From Deltaproteobacteria bacterium (GTDB taxonomy: Bacteria; Bdellovibrionota_C; UBA2361; OMII01), in NCBI GenBank assembly GCA_947491545.1, contig CANLJX010000015.1:1-36803 (forward strand): a stretch of 36,803 bases of DNA, written 5' to 3'. Both the position numbers and the translations under genes were made by a program. The notes under the pieces are model-generated. The model ran no database searches. It had not been told where the DNA came from and saw only the letters and a program-made list of their open reading frames with translations. Every line of letters starts with the position of its first letter. The first letter of the stretch is position 1. Positions 1-6,671 of the stretch are shown here, piece by piece.

Positions 1-591
1 CGGAACTCCAACCTCGCGCAGCTTCGCAAGGCGGGCCTGTTCAGAAACGCCATGAATAAACTTCTCCGCATCTTCAGCTGAGAGCCCTGAAGCGGTTAGG
101 GCCGAGCGCAAAGCGATCGTAACCGCATTTCGGAAGCAGTAGCGCCGCTGCCAGAAGAAGTACTCAATGACTCTCTCTACGGTAGGCAGTTCACTGAGAC
201 GAGCCTCAAACAGCGCCTCCTTGCCGCTCGCCTGCATGAAATGGACGGCTGCGGCCGATGCCACTGTCGAGATCAGCTTGCTTCGCCGCATCGGGTTTAG
301 GGTCTCTGTTGGATCGACTAGAAGCGAGATCTCGTCCCCATGCACGAAAGCGACCAGCACCCGAAACGTTGAGGTCATCAACATGCGGGCGGTAGTATGC
401 AGGGCTTTTGTGACTGTGGGGCCACAAGGGTACTCTGCATTGAGCGCGCCCCAATCACCCATGCGGTGTGCATCCAGCCGCACCACTAGAAATGTGTCTG
501 GCAGGATGAAGCCGTCGTTGTAGCTCTCGAAGCGCTCCAGAGAGCGCTGCAAATCGCCTATACCGCGTTGTGACAGAATTTGGCGCGCCAT
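1..591 (-). CDS. Thg1-like protein (tRNA 3'-5' nucleotidyltransferase family), partial
   Basis: Members of this family add nucleotides to the 5' end of RNA (3'-5' polymerisation). In eukaryotes Thg1 adds G-1 to tRNA-His; bacterial and archaeal Thg1-like proteins repair 5'-truncated tRNAs. The frame is open for 197 codons from an ATG at 591 to the window edge, so the C-terminus is missing. Visible family features are VVRLDAHRM with the first metal-binding Asp at residue 40, HGDEISLLV with D86 and E87, a following RRSKLIS stretch, and YFFWQRR..CFRNA, which matches the WRQxDxxRN region of the family. The usual RxDGRxFHxFT motif is altered to RLDAHRMGDW, so the nucleotide site may differ. I see no strong ribosome-binding site. 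The gene is divergent from the AAA+ ATPase gene across about 320 bp. The family call is fairly secure; the substrate is unknown. Confidence 0.72.
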   Translation of the reverse strand, partial: MARQILSQRGIGDLQRSLERFESYNDGFILPDTFLVVRLDAHRMGDWGALNAEYPCGPTVTKALHTTARMLMTSTFRVLVAFVHGDEISLLVDPTETLNPMRRSKLISTVASAAAVHFMQASGKEALFEARLSELPTVERVIEYFFWQRRYCFRNAVTIALRSALTASGLSAEDAEKFIHGVSEQARLAKLREVGVP

Positions 592-912
592 ACTAAATCT
601 TGGTTGTTATGGGTAAAACGGGTCTAAACGTGATGTTTTTAGGGTCTTTTTCCGCCCCGAACGCCCGCTGCCAGTTATACCACATACTTGTAGTGCCTTT
701 TTGCCATGGAAGCACAGCATTTTGCAGTCCTCGCTTTAGAACGTCGATTGTCTTGCGCAACGGCGCAGCAGCAACTCAGCGCCCAATAACACAGAAAGAG
801 GATGGGTTTTGCGCGACTTGCGCACACCGGTGGTAACGAGTTGGTTGGTGGTGTGTCGTGCTGCTGGGTTGCCCTTGAGCAACCACCGAGATTGGCCGAT
901 AACCAAAGTTGG
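592..912. other. Divergent intergenic region
   Basis: This is the spacer between the Thg1-like gene and the AAA+ gene, assuming the ATG at 913. It should hold both promoters, but I find no convincing -35/-10 pair or operator. The AAA+ frame stays open upstream to an ATG at 802, which has a purine run (AGAAAGAGG) directly against it, too close for a normal ribosome-binding site. An 8-base GC palindrome at 582-589 overlaps the Thg1-like start codon and is probably chance. Confidence 0.4.
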
Positions 913-2901
913 ATGCTAACGGTCTACGATACAATCAGCGGCTGGGGAGGACTGGGGCAGGTAACGCTCCTTTTGCTCTTCCTGCTTCCGTTCTCGTACT
1001 ACGGCTACCACGCGCAGTTCTGGTATTCGAGGGAGCGTCTTCGAATGCTCGATTTCCTCGTGCAAAGTGTCTCCACGCTACTCGCGTTGGGAATCTTTCT
1101 CTACATGTTCGGTGCAGGAGTTTCGGGAGACGGAGAGCAGTTGCGCTGGGGCCTCTTGCACCTGGCGCCGCTGGTACTTGCATTCCTCGCCGTCTCTCGT
1201 GGAAAGAAGCTTGGACTTGGCAATACGCCCGGTGGTGGCAGCGGCAGAGGGACGGATTCCGAGGAGAGCACAGGTTTTACGCCGCGTGCCCGCAACGACG
1301 AGGTTGATGAGATTGCCTGGGATGACCTCATTATAGCCCAACAGACGAAGGACGAGCTGCAGTCTGTGATCACTTTGCTCAAGAATCCCGAGAGCGCGCG
1401 GCAATACGGTATCGCTTTACCGAAGGGCATCCTCTTCAACGGGCCACCGGGCACGGGCAAAACCACCATCGCGAAAGCTGTGGCGACGATGGCGCAGCTT
1501 AACTTCTTTGTCCTTCGAGCCAACGAAATAGTCTCAAAGTGGGTCGGTGACTCCGAGAAGAATCTCTCGAAGCTCTTTGAGACAGCTACGAAGAACGCAC
1601 CGGCCGTCATCTTCATCGATGAAATCGACTCGCTTGGAAAGAAGCGCTCCGGAGCGGATGCAGCGCCCGGAGACAATCTTCTCAACCACCTGCTGCAACT
1701 TATCGATGGAGTGCTGAAGGCAGAAGGGGTCTACATTATAGCGGCTACGAACCGAGCAGACCTTGTTGACGAGGCTTTGCGTCGAGCGGGTAGGTTGAAC
1801 CGAGTCATAGAGATCCCGCTCCCGGATCTGGAGTCGAGGCGCAAGCTTTTCCGGGTGTACTCTCGTAAAATACAGCTTGCGCCTGATATCGATGTCGATG
1901 CCCTCGCGAGAGCCACTGAGGGAAGCTCGGGTGCCGATATTAAAGCGATTTGCAATCAGGCTGGCCTACAGGCCTACCAACGCGAGCAGTCGCTTCCGGA
2001 GGCTCAGCGCAAGAGAGTCGTGTCTTCTGCGGATATCGAGGCCGCTCTGGAGATGTTCTCTGTAGATGAGGAAGAAGCCGAGCGAATCGAGTCAGAATCT
2101 AAGCCAGAAGCGATGAATGCAAAGATAGAGAAGCTTACATGGAGCGATATCATCATCGATCCCGAGCTTGAAACAGAGCTGAAAAGCGTCATCGAGCTAC
2201 TCAAAGATCCCGCGACGGCGCAGCGGTACGGGATCGCAGTTCCTAAAGGAATTTTGCTCAACGGCCCTCCAGGAACTGGAAAGACAACGATCGCAAAAGT
2301 CATCGCAAATGAGGCTCAACTAGCGTTTTTTGTGCTTCAAGCTGACGACGTTGTGTCGAAGTGGGTTGGAGAATCTGAAAAGAACCTGACCCGGCTCTTC
2401 AAGACAGCTGCTCGAGCGGCCCCCGCCGTTATTTTCATCGACGAAGTAGACTCCATCGCCAAGAACAGAGCTGAGGGGAACGCGCAGCACGCAGACAATT
2501 TGCTCAATCACCTGCTGCAGCTTATTGATGGAGTGGTTCAGCGTGAGGGGGTGTACGTAATCGCCGCCACGAATCGCGCTGACTTAGTTGACCCTGCGCT
2601 GAAGCGTGGTGGGCGTCTGAACAAGACTATTCAGGTTCCACTGCCAAACTGTAAGGCTCGAGAAAAGCTCTTCGAACTCTACCTCAGAAAGTTGCCGATT
2701 GAGGGAGTCGTTAACATTGAAGCTCTGGCTCGTTCGACTGAGGGGAGGTGCGCGGCAGATATCCGGGAGATCTGCAATCAAGCTGGGCTTAACGCTTTCA
2801 AGCGAGAGTCTGCCCGAGGCAGCAGAGAGTACGCTGTGACCCCAGATGATATCGGCGATGCGCTCCAGGAGTGGCTGCAGCTCCACTCTTCGGCGATTTA
2901 G
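913..2901 (+). CDS. Membrane-anchored tandem AAA+ ATPase (Cdc48/FtsH-like modules)
   Basis: With the ATG at 913 the protein has 662 residues. The N-terminus carries three hydrophobic segments (about 15-33, 47-66 and 80-95), then a Gly/Ser linker, then two complete AAA+ modules. D1 has Walker A GPPGTGKT near 177 and Walker B VIFIDEIDS near 232. D2 has Walker A near 451 and Walker B VIFIDEVDS near 506. Both modules have an aromatic pore-loop motif SKWVG and an AATNRADLVD...GRLN region typical of sensor and arginine-finger positions. D1 and D2 are strikingly alike along their length, suggesting an internal duplication. There is no zinc-protease motif (HExxH), so it is not FtsH. The likely role is ATP-driven unfolding or remodelling at the inner membrane. 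The frame extends to an ATG at 802, but the added residues look non-conserved and 913 sits just before the first membrane segment. The partner or substrate cannot be read from the context. Confidence 0.85.
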   Translation: MLTVYDTISGWGGLGQVTLLLLFLLPFSYYGYHAQFWYSRERLRMLDFLVQSVSTLLALGIFLYMFGAGVSGDGEQLRWGLLHLAPLVLAFLAVSRGKKLGLGNTPGGGSGRGTDSEESTGFTPRARNDEVDEIAWDDLIIAQQTKDELQSVITLLKNPESARQYGIALPKGILFNGPPGTGKTTIAKAVATMAQLNFFVLRANEIVSKWVGDSEKNLSKLFETATKNAPAVIFIDEIDSLGKKRSGADAAPGDNLLNHLLQLIDGVLKAEGVYIIAATNRADLVDEALRRAGRLNRVIEIPLPDLESRRKLFRVYSRKIQLAPDIDVDALARATEGSSGADIKAICNQAGLQAYQREQSLPEAQRKRVVSSADIEAALEMFSVDEEEAERIESESKPEAMNAKIEKLTWSDIIIDPELETELKSVIELLKDPATAQRYGIAVPKGILLNGPPGTGKTTIAKVIANEAQLAFFVLQADDVVSKWVGESEKNLTRLFKTAARAAPAVIFIDEVDSIAKNRAEGNAQHADNLLNHLLQLIDGVVQREGVYVIAATNRADLVDPALKRGGRLNKTIQVPLPNCKAREKLFELYLRKLPIEGVVNIEALARSTEGRCAADIREICNQAGLNAFKRESARGSREYAVTPDDIGDALQEWLQLHSSAI

Positions 2902-2936
2902 GGTATCGGCAGCTGAAGAGAGCCGCTACTAGGCGA

Positions 2937-3320
2937 CTAATAACCGTACCCGTAGCCGCCGTAGTAAACGTTGACGCGCCTGTTGTTGCTTTTACGCAAA
3001 GCGCGGGCGTTCGAGTTCACCGCGCTATTGAAGGCATTTGAAGCCGAACGAGCGCCATTCATGTTGTTAATCACAATCCCTCGAAGCATCTGTCTGTGCT
3101 CTTGGGCACTGAAGAGTCCGTCGAAGGGAGAGCCCGAGGCCCGTGCGTATCGAGGAATGACCGATTGCCCTTGTGCGCCGAAGGAAACGAGCGATCCCTC
3201 CTGAGGCCCCGCAATGCCGCAGCCGTAAGCATCAGCAGCTTCGCCGAAGCACTCGGCCTGAGAGGTTGTGGTGATTCCAAGTGCCAGTGCAGTTGCGACA
3301 GTTAAGCAGAAGGAACGCAT
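2937..3320 (-). CDS. Small secreted protein of unknown function
   Basis: The product has 127 residues. The N-terminus is a typical Sec signal peptide: MRSF, a hydrophobic core, then cleavage probably after SQA at residue 22. The mature part is rich in Ala, Ser, Asn and Gly, has two Cys near its start (ECFGEAADAYGCG) that could form a disulfide, and ends in a Tyr/Gly tail (YYGGYGYGY). GGAG lies about 10 bases upstream of the ATG and supports this start. I recognise no domain. The gene is convergent with the AAA+ gene, 35 bp apart, and follows the RmlD-like gene on the same strand at 143 bp, so it is probably transcribed alone. Periplasmic or surface location is inferred from the signal peptide and tail only. 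Confidence 0.6.
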   Translation of the reverse strand: MRSFCLTVATALALGITTTSQAECFGEAADAYGCGIAGPQEGSLVSFGAQGQSVIPRYARASGSPFDGLFSAQEHRQMLRGIVINNMNGARSASNAFNSAVNSNARALRKSNNRRVNVYYGGYGYGY

Positions 3321-3352
3321 AGTGTTTAGCTCCGAGTCATTTAACTTGGGCG

Positions 3353-3358
3353 ATTATA
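3353..3358 (-). promoter_or_regulatory. Candidate -10 box for the small secreted protein
   Basis: A perfect TATAAT reads on the minus strand about 33 bases upstream of the ATG at 3320. No good -35 box is seen at 16-18 bp, so this is a weak prediction. Confidence 0.3.
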
Positions 3359-3463
3359 GCACCACCCCTTTTACTACCATAGCGGTATGGGGTTGAAGTG
3401 GCTTCAGGTGCTATTAGAAGAAGCTGTTCCCACTGGTCGCTTCCAGTCTCTATTGGGTTTTCC

Positions 3464-4351
3464 TTACTCGCTAGAGAGGGCTGCGGCAACAGCTTTTGGG
3501 GGGTAGCCCAGCAGGCCCCAAAGTTTGTTTGAGTCTAAGCTGACGTCCGCAGGACGAGCCGGAAGCGAGGGCATATCGGCCCGCCTTGCTGACCGAATGA
3601 CGCTTGGGTCGTAACCGAGACTTTCCGCGACTGTTAGCCCAAACTGGAGTCGTGACATTCGGTCAGGCCCCCCGCAATGCCAGACGCCGGTTTCCTGCCT
3701 CTGGCTTAGTTCCAGAAGGGCGCGCGCAGCATCCGCGACATGTATCGGAGTTCGAAATTCATCCTCGAAGAGGAATAATTCCTCGCGGGCATGCAGCGCG
3801 TCTTCAATCCAACCAAGAACTCCGCGAGATGCGGATAGCGAGTGTCCGTACAACAGAGAGCATCGAACCACACAGCCTAGGGAATTACCCAGCGTGATCT
3901 GCTCAGCTGCGCGCTTTGAGCGGCTGTACACAGAGACAGGGGCTGGTTGAGCATCCTCTGAGAATCCGTCGTGTGGGGGCGTGGCTCCATCGAACACCAG
4001 ATCGGTGGAGGTTGAGACGATGTGCGCGCCACACTCTGCCGCGAGGCGCACAAGAGAGTCAGTAAAAGCCACGTTGCCACGATAGGCGAGCTGCGGATCG
4101 CGCTCGCATGCGGCAGTCGATGACACAGCGGCAACGTGAATGATGTGGGTCGGAGGGCGCGTTCCGACGAGCCGTCTCAGGGCATCGTAGTCGGCCGGCT
4201 CTGCTAGCACCAATTCTCTGGAGCCGAGCGGCAGCACGCAATCGACGCGAGAAGCGCGCACAACCGAGAGCTCAATCTCGGGGAACCTTTTCAGGAGGTC
4301 TACGCAGGAGCTTCCGAGGAATCCGGATGCCCCGGAGAGCAGCACGTGCAT
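3464..4351 (-). CDS. RmlD-like NAD(P)-dependent sugar-nucleotide reductase
   Basis: This 295-residue protein belongs to the short-chain dehydrogenase, RmlD subfamily. Typical members reduce dTDP-4-dehydrorhamnose; relatives act on other nucleotide sugars. Visible features are the dinucleotide-binding GASGFLG (residues 7-13), a STSTDLVFDG segment (about 113-122) equivalent to the STDYVFDG motif, and the catalytic YxxxK at Y142-K146. C-terminal segments such as FRTPIHVADAARALLEL and GVWHCGGPD are typical of the family. The start is set at the ATG at 4351, preceded by AAAGGCGAG and placing the glycine motif near the N-terminus; an in-frame extension to 4405 looks spurious. The gene is divergent from flgE. 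No other rhamnose genes lie nearby, so the actual substrate is uncertain. Confidence 0.7.
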   Translation of the reverse strand: MHVLLSGASGFLGSSCVDLLKRFPEIELSVVRASRVDCVLPLGSRELVLAEPADYDALRRLVGTRPPTHIIHVAAVSSTAACERDPQLAYRGNVAFTDSLVRLAAECGAHIVSTSTDLVFDGATPPHDGFSEDAQPAPVSVYSRSKRAAEQITLGNSLGCVVRCSLLYGHSLSASRGVLGWIEDALHAREELFLFEDEFRTPIHVADAARALLELSQRQETGVWHCGGPDRMSRLQFGLTVAESLGYDPSVIRSARRADMPSLPARPADVSLDSNKLWGLLGYPPKAVAAALSSE

Positions 4352-4477
4352 CTCGCCTTTATACAGGTGGCTAGCGCCCGCCGACAAGGAGTGTTCGGCG
4401 AGCACAAAGTTCCCGAGCCGGCAGGGAACTCCTGCTGTTCCCCTCGTAAGTTATTGAATTGGGGATCCCCCCCGGTG

Positions 4478-4494
4478 TGGCAGTGTCTTTGCAC
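4478..4494 (+). promoter_or_regulatory. Sigma-54 (-24/-12) promoter of flgE
   Basis: The sequence reads TGGCAG-N5-TTGCAC, with the invariant GG (4479-4480) and GC (4491-4492) separated by exactly 10 bases, as in the sigma-54 consensus TGGCAC-N5-TTGCA. It lies in the rmlD-like/flgE divergent spacer, about 74 bases before the flgE ATG. Transcription should start near 4503-4506. Hook genes in many Proteobacteria are sigma-54 class genes, and rpoN is in this window. Confidence 0.8.
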
Positions 4495-4567
4495 ATCAGG
4501 CTATGGGGGACCTGTCACCAGGCAAGGATTGCCGGCGGCAAGGTTCTGTTTCAGAGAGCATGCCGAG

Positions 4568-5830
4568 ATGAGACTCGAATCAGCGATCAATACAAGCAGG
4601 GAAGGAATCACCGCGCACGGACAGGCGATAGCGGTCGTGGGCGACAACATATCCAACGCGAGCACTCCAGCGTTCAAGCGCGGACGAGCCGAATTCGCCG
4701 ATATCATGGGCGAAATACAGGACCAAAGAAACGCGGAAGTTGGCCCAACTTCTGGAGATGGTGCGTTCATTCGCCGCACGCGACTCAACTTCGAAGCGGG
4801 AGCTGTAGACTACACCGGCCGCTCGCTCGATGTTGCCCTCTCCGGCAACGGATTCTTCCTCGTGGGCGATCCGGCTGCTCCGATGCTGACACGGCTTGGT
4901 AACTTCCAGGTGGCTGCTGATGGAACGCTCCAGACTCCGAGCGGAGAGCCAGTGCTCGGTTACCAGGGGGCTGATGTTGCCCAGCTTGTTCCGATCAACA
5001 TGCAGCAAGTGAACATTCAGGCTACGGCTACTACAACCATGGAGCTGTTCGGGAATATTGATGCCAGCTTGTCGCCTACGACCCCTCCGCCTCCGGGCTC
5101 AGCGTTCGCCGAGATCAACAACGCTGCCGCCTTCGTTGCATCCCAGAGCGTTTACGACTCGTTGGGTGAACGCCATGACGTCACCTTGACGTTCTTCAAG
5201 AACTCAGCAAACCAGTGGACGGTGCAGTCGTACGTCAACGGGTCGGAGACAGGCGCTGGCGACAACGTGCCAGTTCTCGTTGGACAGGTCACTCTCAACT
5301 TCAATTCTCTCGGACAGATTGATGAGGCTGCCGCTCCCACAGCCAACATACAAGGCACTATCAACTGGTCGAACGGAGCTGCTGCAAGCCCCCTAACCAT
5401 CGACCTCAAGGCTTTCACTCAGTACGCCGGGGGCTCTCGCGTCACAAATAGCACGCAAGATGGCCGTGGTGGCGGTGAGATTATTAACTACGATATCGAT
5501 GCTACAGGTGACATCTATGCGCTCCTGGCCTCCGGCGAGCGGGCGCAGGTAGGAACGCTGCCAGTTGCGATCGTGCAGAACGTGGACGGATTGAAGCGGC
5601 AGGGAGGCTCGTTGTACGCGACATCGAGCGAGTCTGGCGCTATGGAGATCGGATTCGCCGGCCAGGGGGGCTCTGGAGAGCTTGCTCCGTACTCGCTTGA
5701 GAGCTCCAACGTCGACATCGCGAACCAGTTCGTTGAGCTGGTGATATACCAGCGCGGCTACCAGGCGAACTCACAGGTGCTGTCCGCCGCCAGCGAAATG
5801 CTGAAGGGCACGATAGCGCTCATCAGGTAG
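4568..5830 (+). CDS. flgE: Flagellar hook protein FlgE
   Basis: FlgE polymerises into the flexible hook that joins the flagellar rod to the filament and is exported through the flagellar type III apparatus. The 420-residue product has the N-terminal rod/hook signature (INTSREGITAHGQAIAVVGDN followed by ISNASTPAFKRG), the LDVALSGNGFFLV segment, and the C-terminal coiled segment LESSNVDIANQFVELV...YQRGYQANSQVLSAASEMLKG that pairs with the N-terminus in the axial structure. The central part is Thr/Ser/Gly rich. The frame is open further upstream, across the promoter and into the neighbouring gene, so I use the ATG at 4568, which aligns with the start of the family. The ribosome-binding site is weak. 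It is transcribed from the sigma-54 promoter at 4478. No flgD, flgK or flgL is adjacent. Confidence 0.9.
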   Translation: MRLESAINTSREGITAHGQAIAVVGDNISNASTPAFKRGRAEFADIMGEIQDQRNAEVGPTSGDGAFIRRTRLNFEAGAVDYTGRSLDVALSGNGFFLVGDPAAPMLTRLGNFQVAADGTLQTPSGEPVLGYQGADVAQLVPINMQQVNIQATATTTMELFGNIDASLSPTTPPPPGSAFAEINNAAAFVASQSVYDSLGERHDVTLTFFKNSANQWTVQSYVNGSETGAGDNVPVLVGQVTLNFNSLGQIDEAAAPTANIQGTINWSNGAAASPLTIDLKAFTQYAGGSRVTNSTQDGRGGGEIINYDIDATGDIYALLASGERAQVGTLPVAIVQNVDGLKRQGGSLYATSSESGAMEIGFAGQGGSGELAPYSLESSNVDIANQFVELVIYQRGYQANSQVLSAASEMLKGTIALIR

Positions 5831-6198
5831 TAGGCGCCCAAAACAGCCCGATTCGGCTACTGCTTCTGCCAGTGAAGGTGTCGGTATCTGTATCAATCGA
5901 GGCGTTCAGTAGCATCACGATTCTCACCCGGATCCTAGAGGCGATGATTCCCGAGTTTCACGGCTCGCTCAGGGGTTCTGGGGATTGAATCCACTGGAAT
6001 TCGCGATAGGATTGCGGCTTGTTTCTTGTGCGGTAGATGAGGGGAGCATCACCCGTTTCCTGGGTGATTGAGCGACAGTCAGCAAGACTGCTTGTCGCTA
6101 CAGCCTGCTTGGAGAGAGAGCCTGTCAGGCTGTTTCTCGAGGCAGAGCGTATCTGTCTTTTGTTTCTGTAAGGTTTTCTCTTTTTTCTTGGAGGTCTC
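5831..6198. other. Non-coding spacer with inverted repeats
   Basis: This is 368 bp with no convincing gene. It contains several dyads: ATCACCC/GGGTGAT at 6048-6068 with a 7-base loop, an imperfect hairpin AGCGA-CAGTC...GACTG...TCGCT at about 6070-6099, and AGCCTG-T-CAGGCT at 6119-6131. None is followed by a clear T-run except the region after 6131, which is pyrimidine-rich up to the GGAGG of the next gene. They could be a factor-dependent end for flgE, a structured leader, or protein-binding dyads. Confidence 0.4.
6048..6068. repeat. Inverted repeat in the flgE downstream region
   Basis: Perfect 7-bp arms ATCACCC and GGGTGAT flank a 7-base loop. There is no following T-run, so it does not look like an intrinsic terminator. 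Confidence 0.5.
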
Positions 6199-6615
6199 AT
6201 GGAGACTCTCGTGTACATCCTGAATGAGGCGGCTATCTTTTCGGCAGCTGGCACGCTCGGGATAGTTGGTGGCGTTTTTCTTGCGGCGATTAAGCTGCGT
6301 GACCAGCTTCGCGAAATTGACCTCAAGTACGCCAAGCGGACCAAAGAGGAGATTCTCGTTGCCGAGAACCTTGCTCCACGGAAGCATCCGTTTTGGCTCT
6401 GGTCGGGGCTCGCCCCGTTCGGCAAACGAGTGTCGACGGTGTTCGAGCAGCTGTCGACGAAGCCGGTTCTCAACGTGGTGGTCTCTCCGCAGTACCCAGA
6501 AGCTTTCATTAGCTTCGCTTCGGAGCGGCGAGTTCTTCCTGGCACTACGCTGAGCGTTGAAGTCGCCCGGGATCGTCTCACAGGCCAAGTCCTTGAGATT
6601 CGTCCCGCAGCGTAA
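6199..6615 (+). CDS. Small membrane-anchored protein of unknown function
   Basis: The product has 138 residues and a good ribosome-binding site (GGAGG, 5 bases before the ATG). Residues about 10-32 form one transmembrane helix (AAIFSAAGTLGIVGGVFLAAI). A charged, probably helical stretch follows (KLRDQLREIDLKYAKRTKEEI), and then a small soluble domain ending in LPGTTLSVEVARDRLTGQVLEIRPAA, which may be beta-rich. It sits between flgE and the 3' end of fliI, so a flagellar or membrane role is possible. The layout is loosely reminiscent of small flagellar membrane proteins such as FliO, but I cannot support that identity from motifs. Confidence 0.6.
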   Translation: METLVYILNEAAIFSAAGTLGIVGGVFLAAIKLRDQLREIDLKYAKRTKEEILVAENLAPRKHPFWLWSGLAPFGKRVSTVFEQLSTKPVLNVVVSPQYPEAFISFASERRVLPGTTLSVEVARDRLTGQVLEIRPAA

Positions 6616-6671
6616 CGCGCAGCTACGTTCCGTACTAACCTTGAGAGACAGACACAGCTCTGCCTCTCCCC

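Noticed and set aside
600-836. Plus-strand open frame of 78 codons in the Thg1/AAA+ spacer
   Set aside because: No ribosome-binding site, low-complexity composition without protein-like pattern, and it overlaps the open AAA+ frame.
802-912. N-terminal extension of the AAA+ protein from ATG 802
   Set aside because: The purine run touches the ATG, the 37 added residues look non-conserved, and ATG 913 starts just before the first membrane helix.
6270-6284. Second sigma-54-like match (TGGCGT-N5-TTGC)
   Set aside because: Correct GG-N10-GC spacing, but it lies inside a coding region and no plus-strand gene suitable as its target follows.
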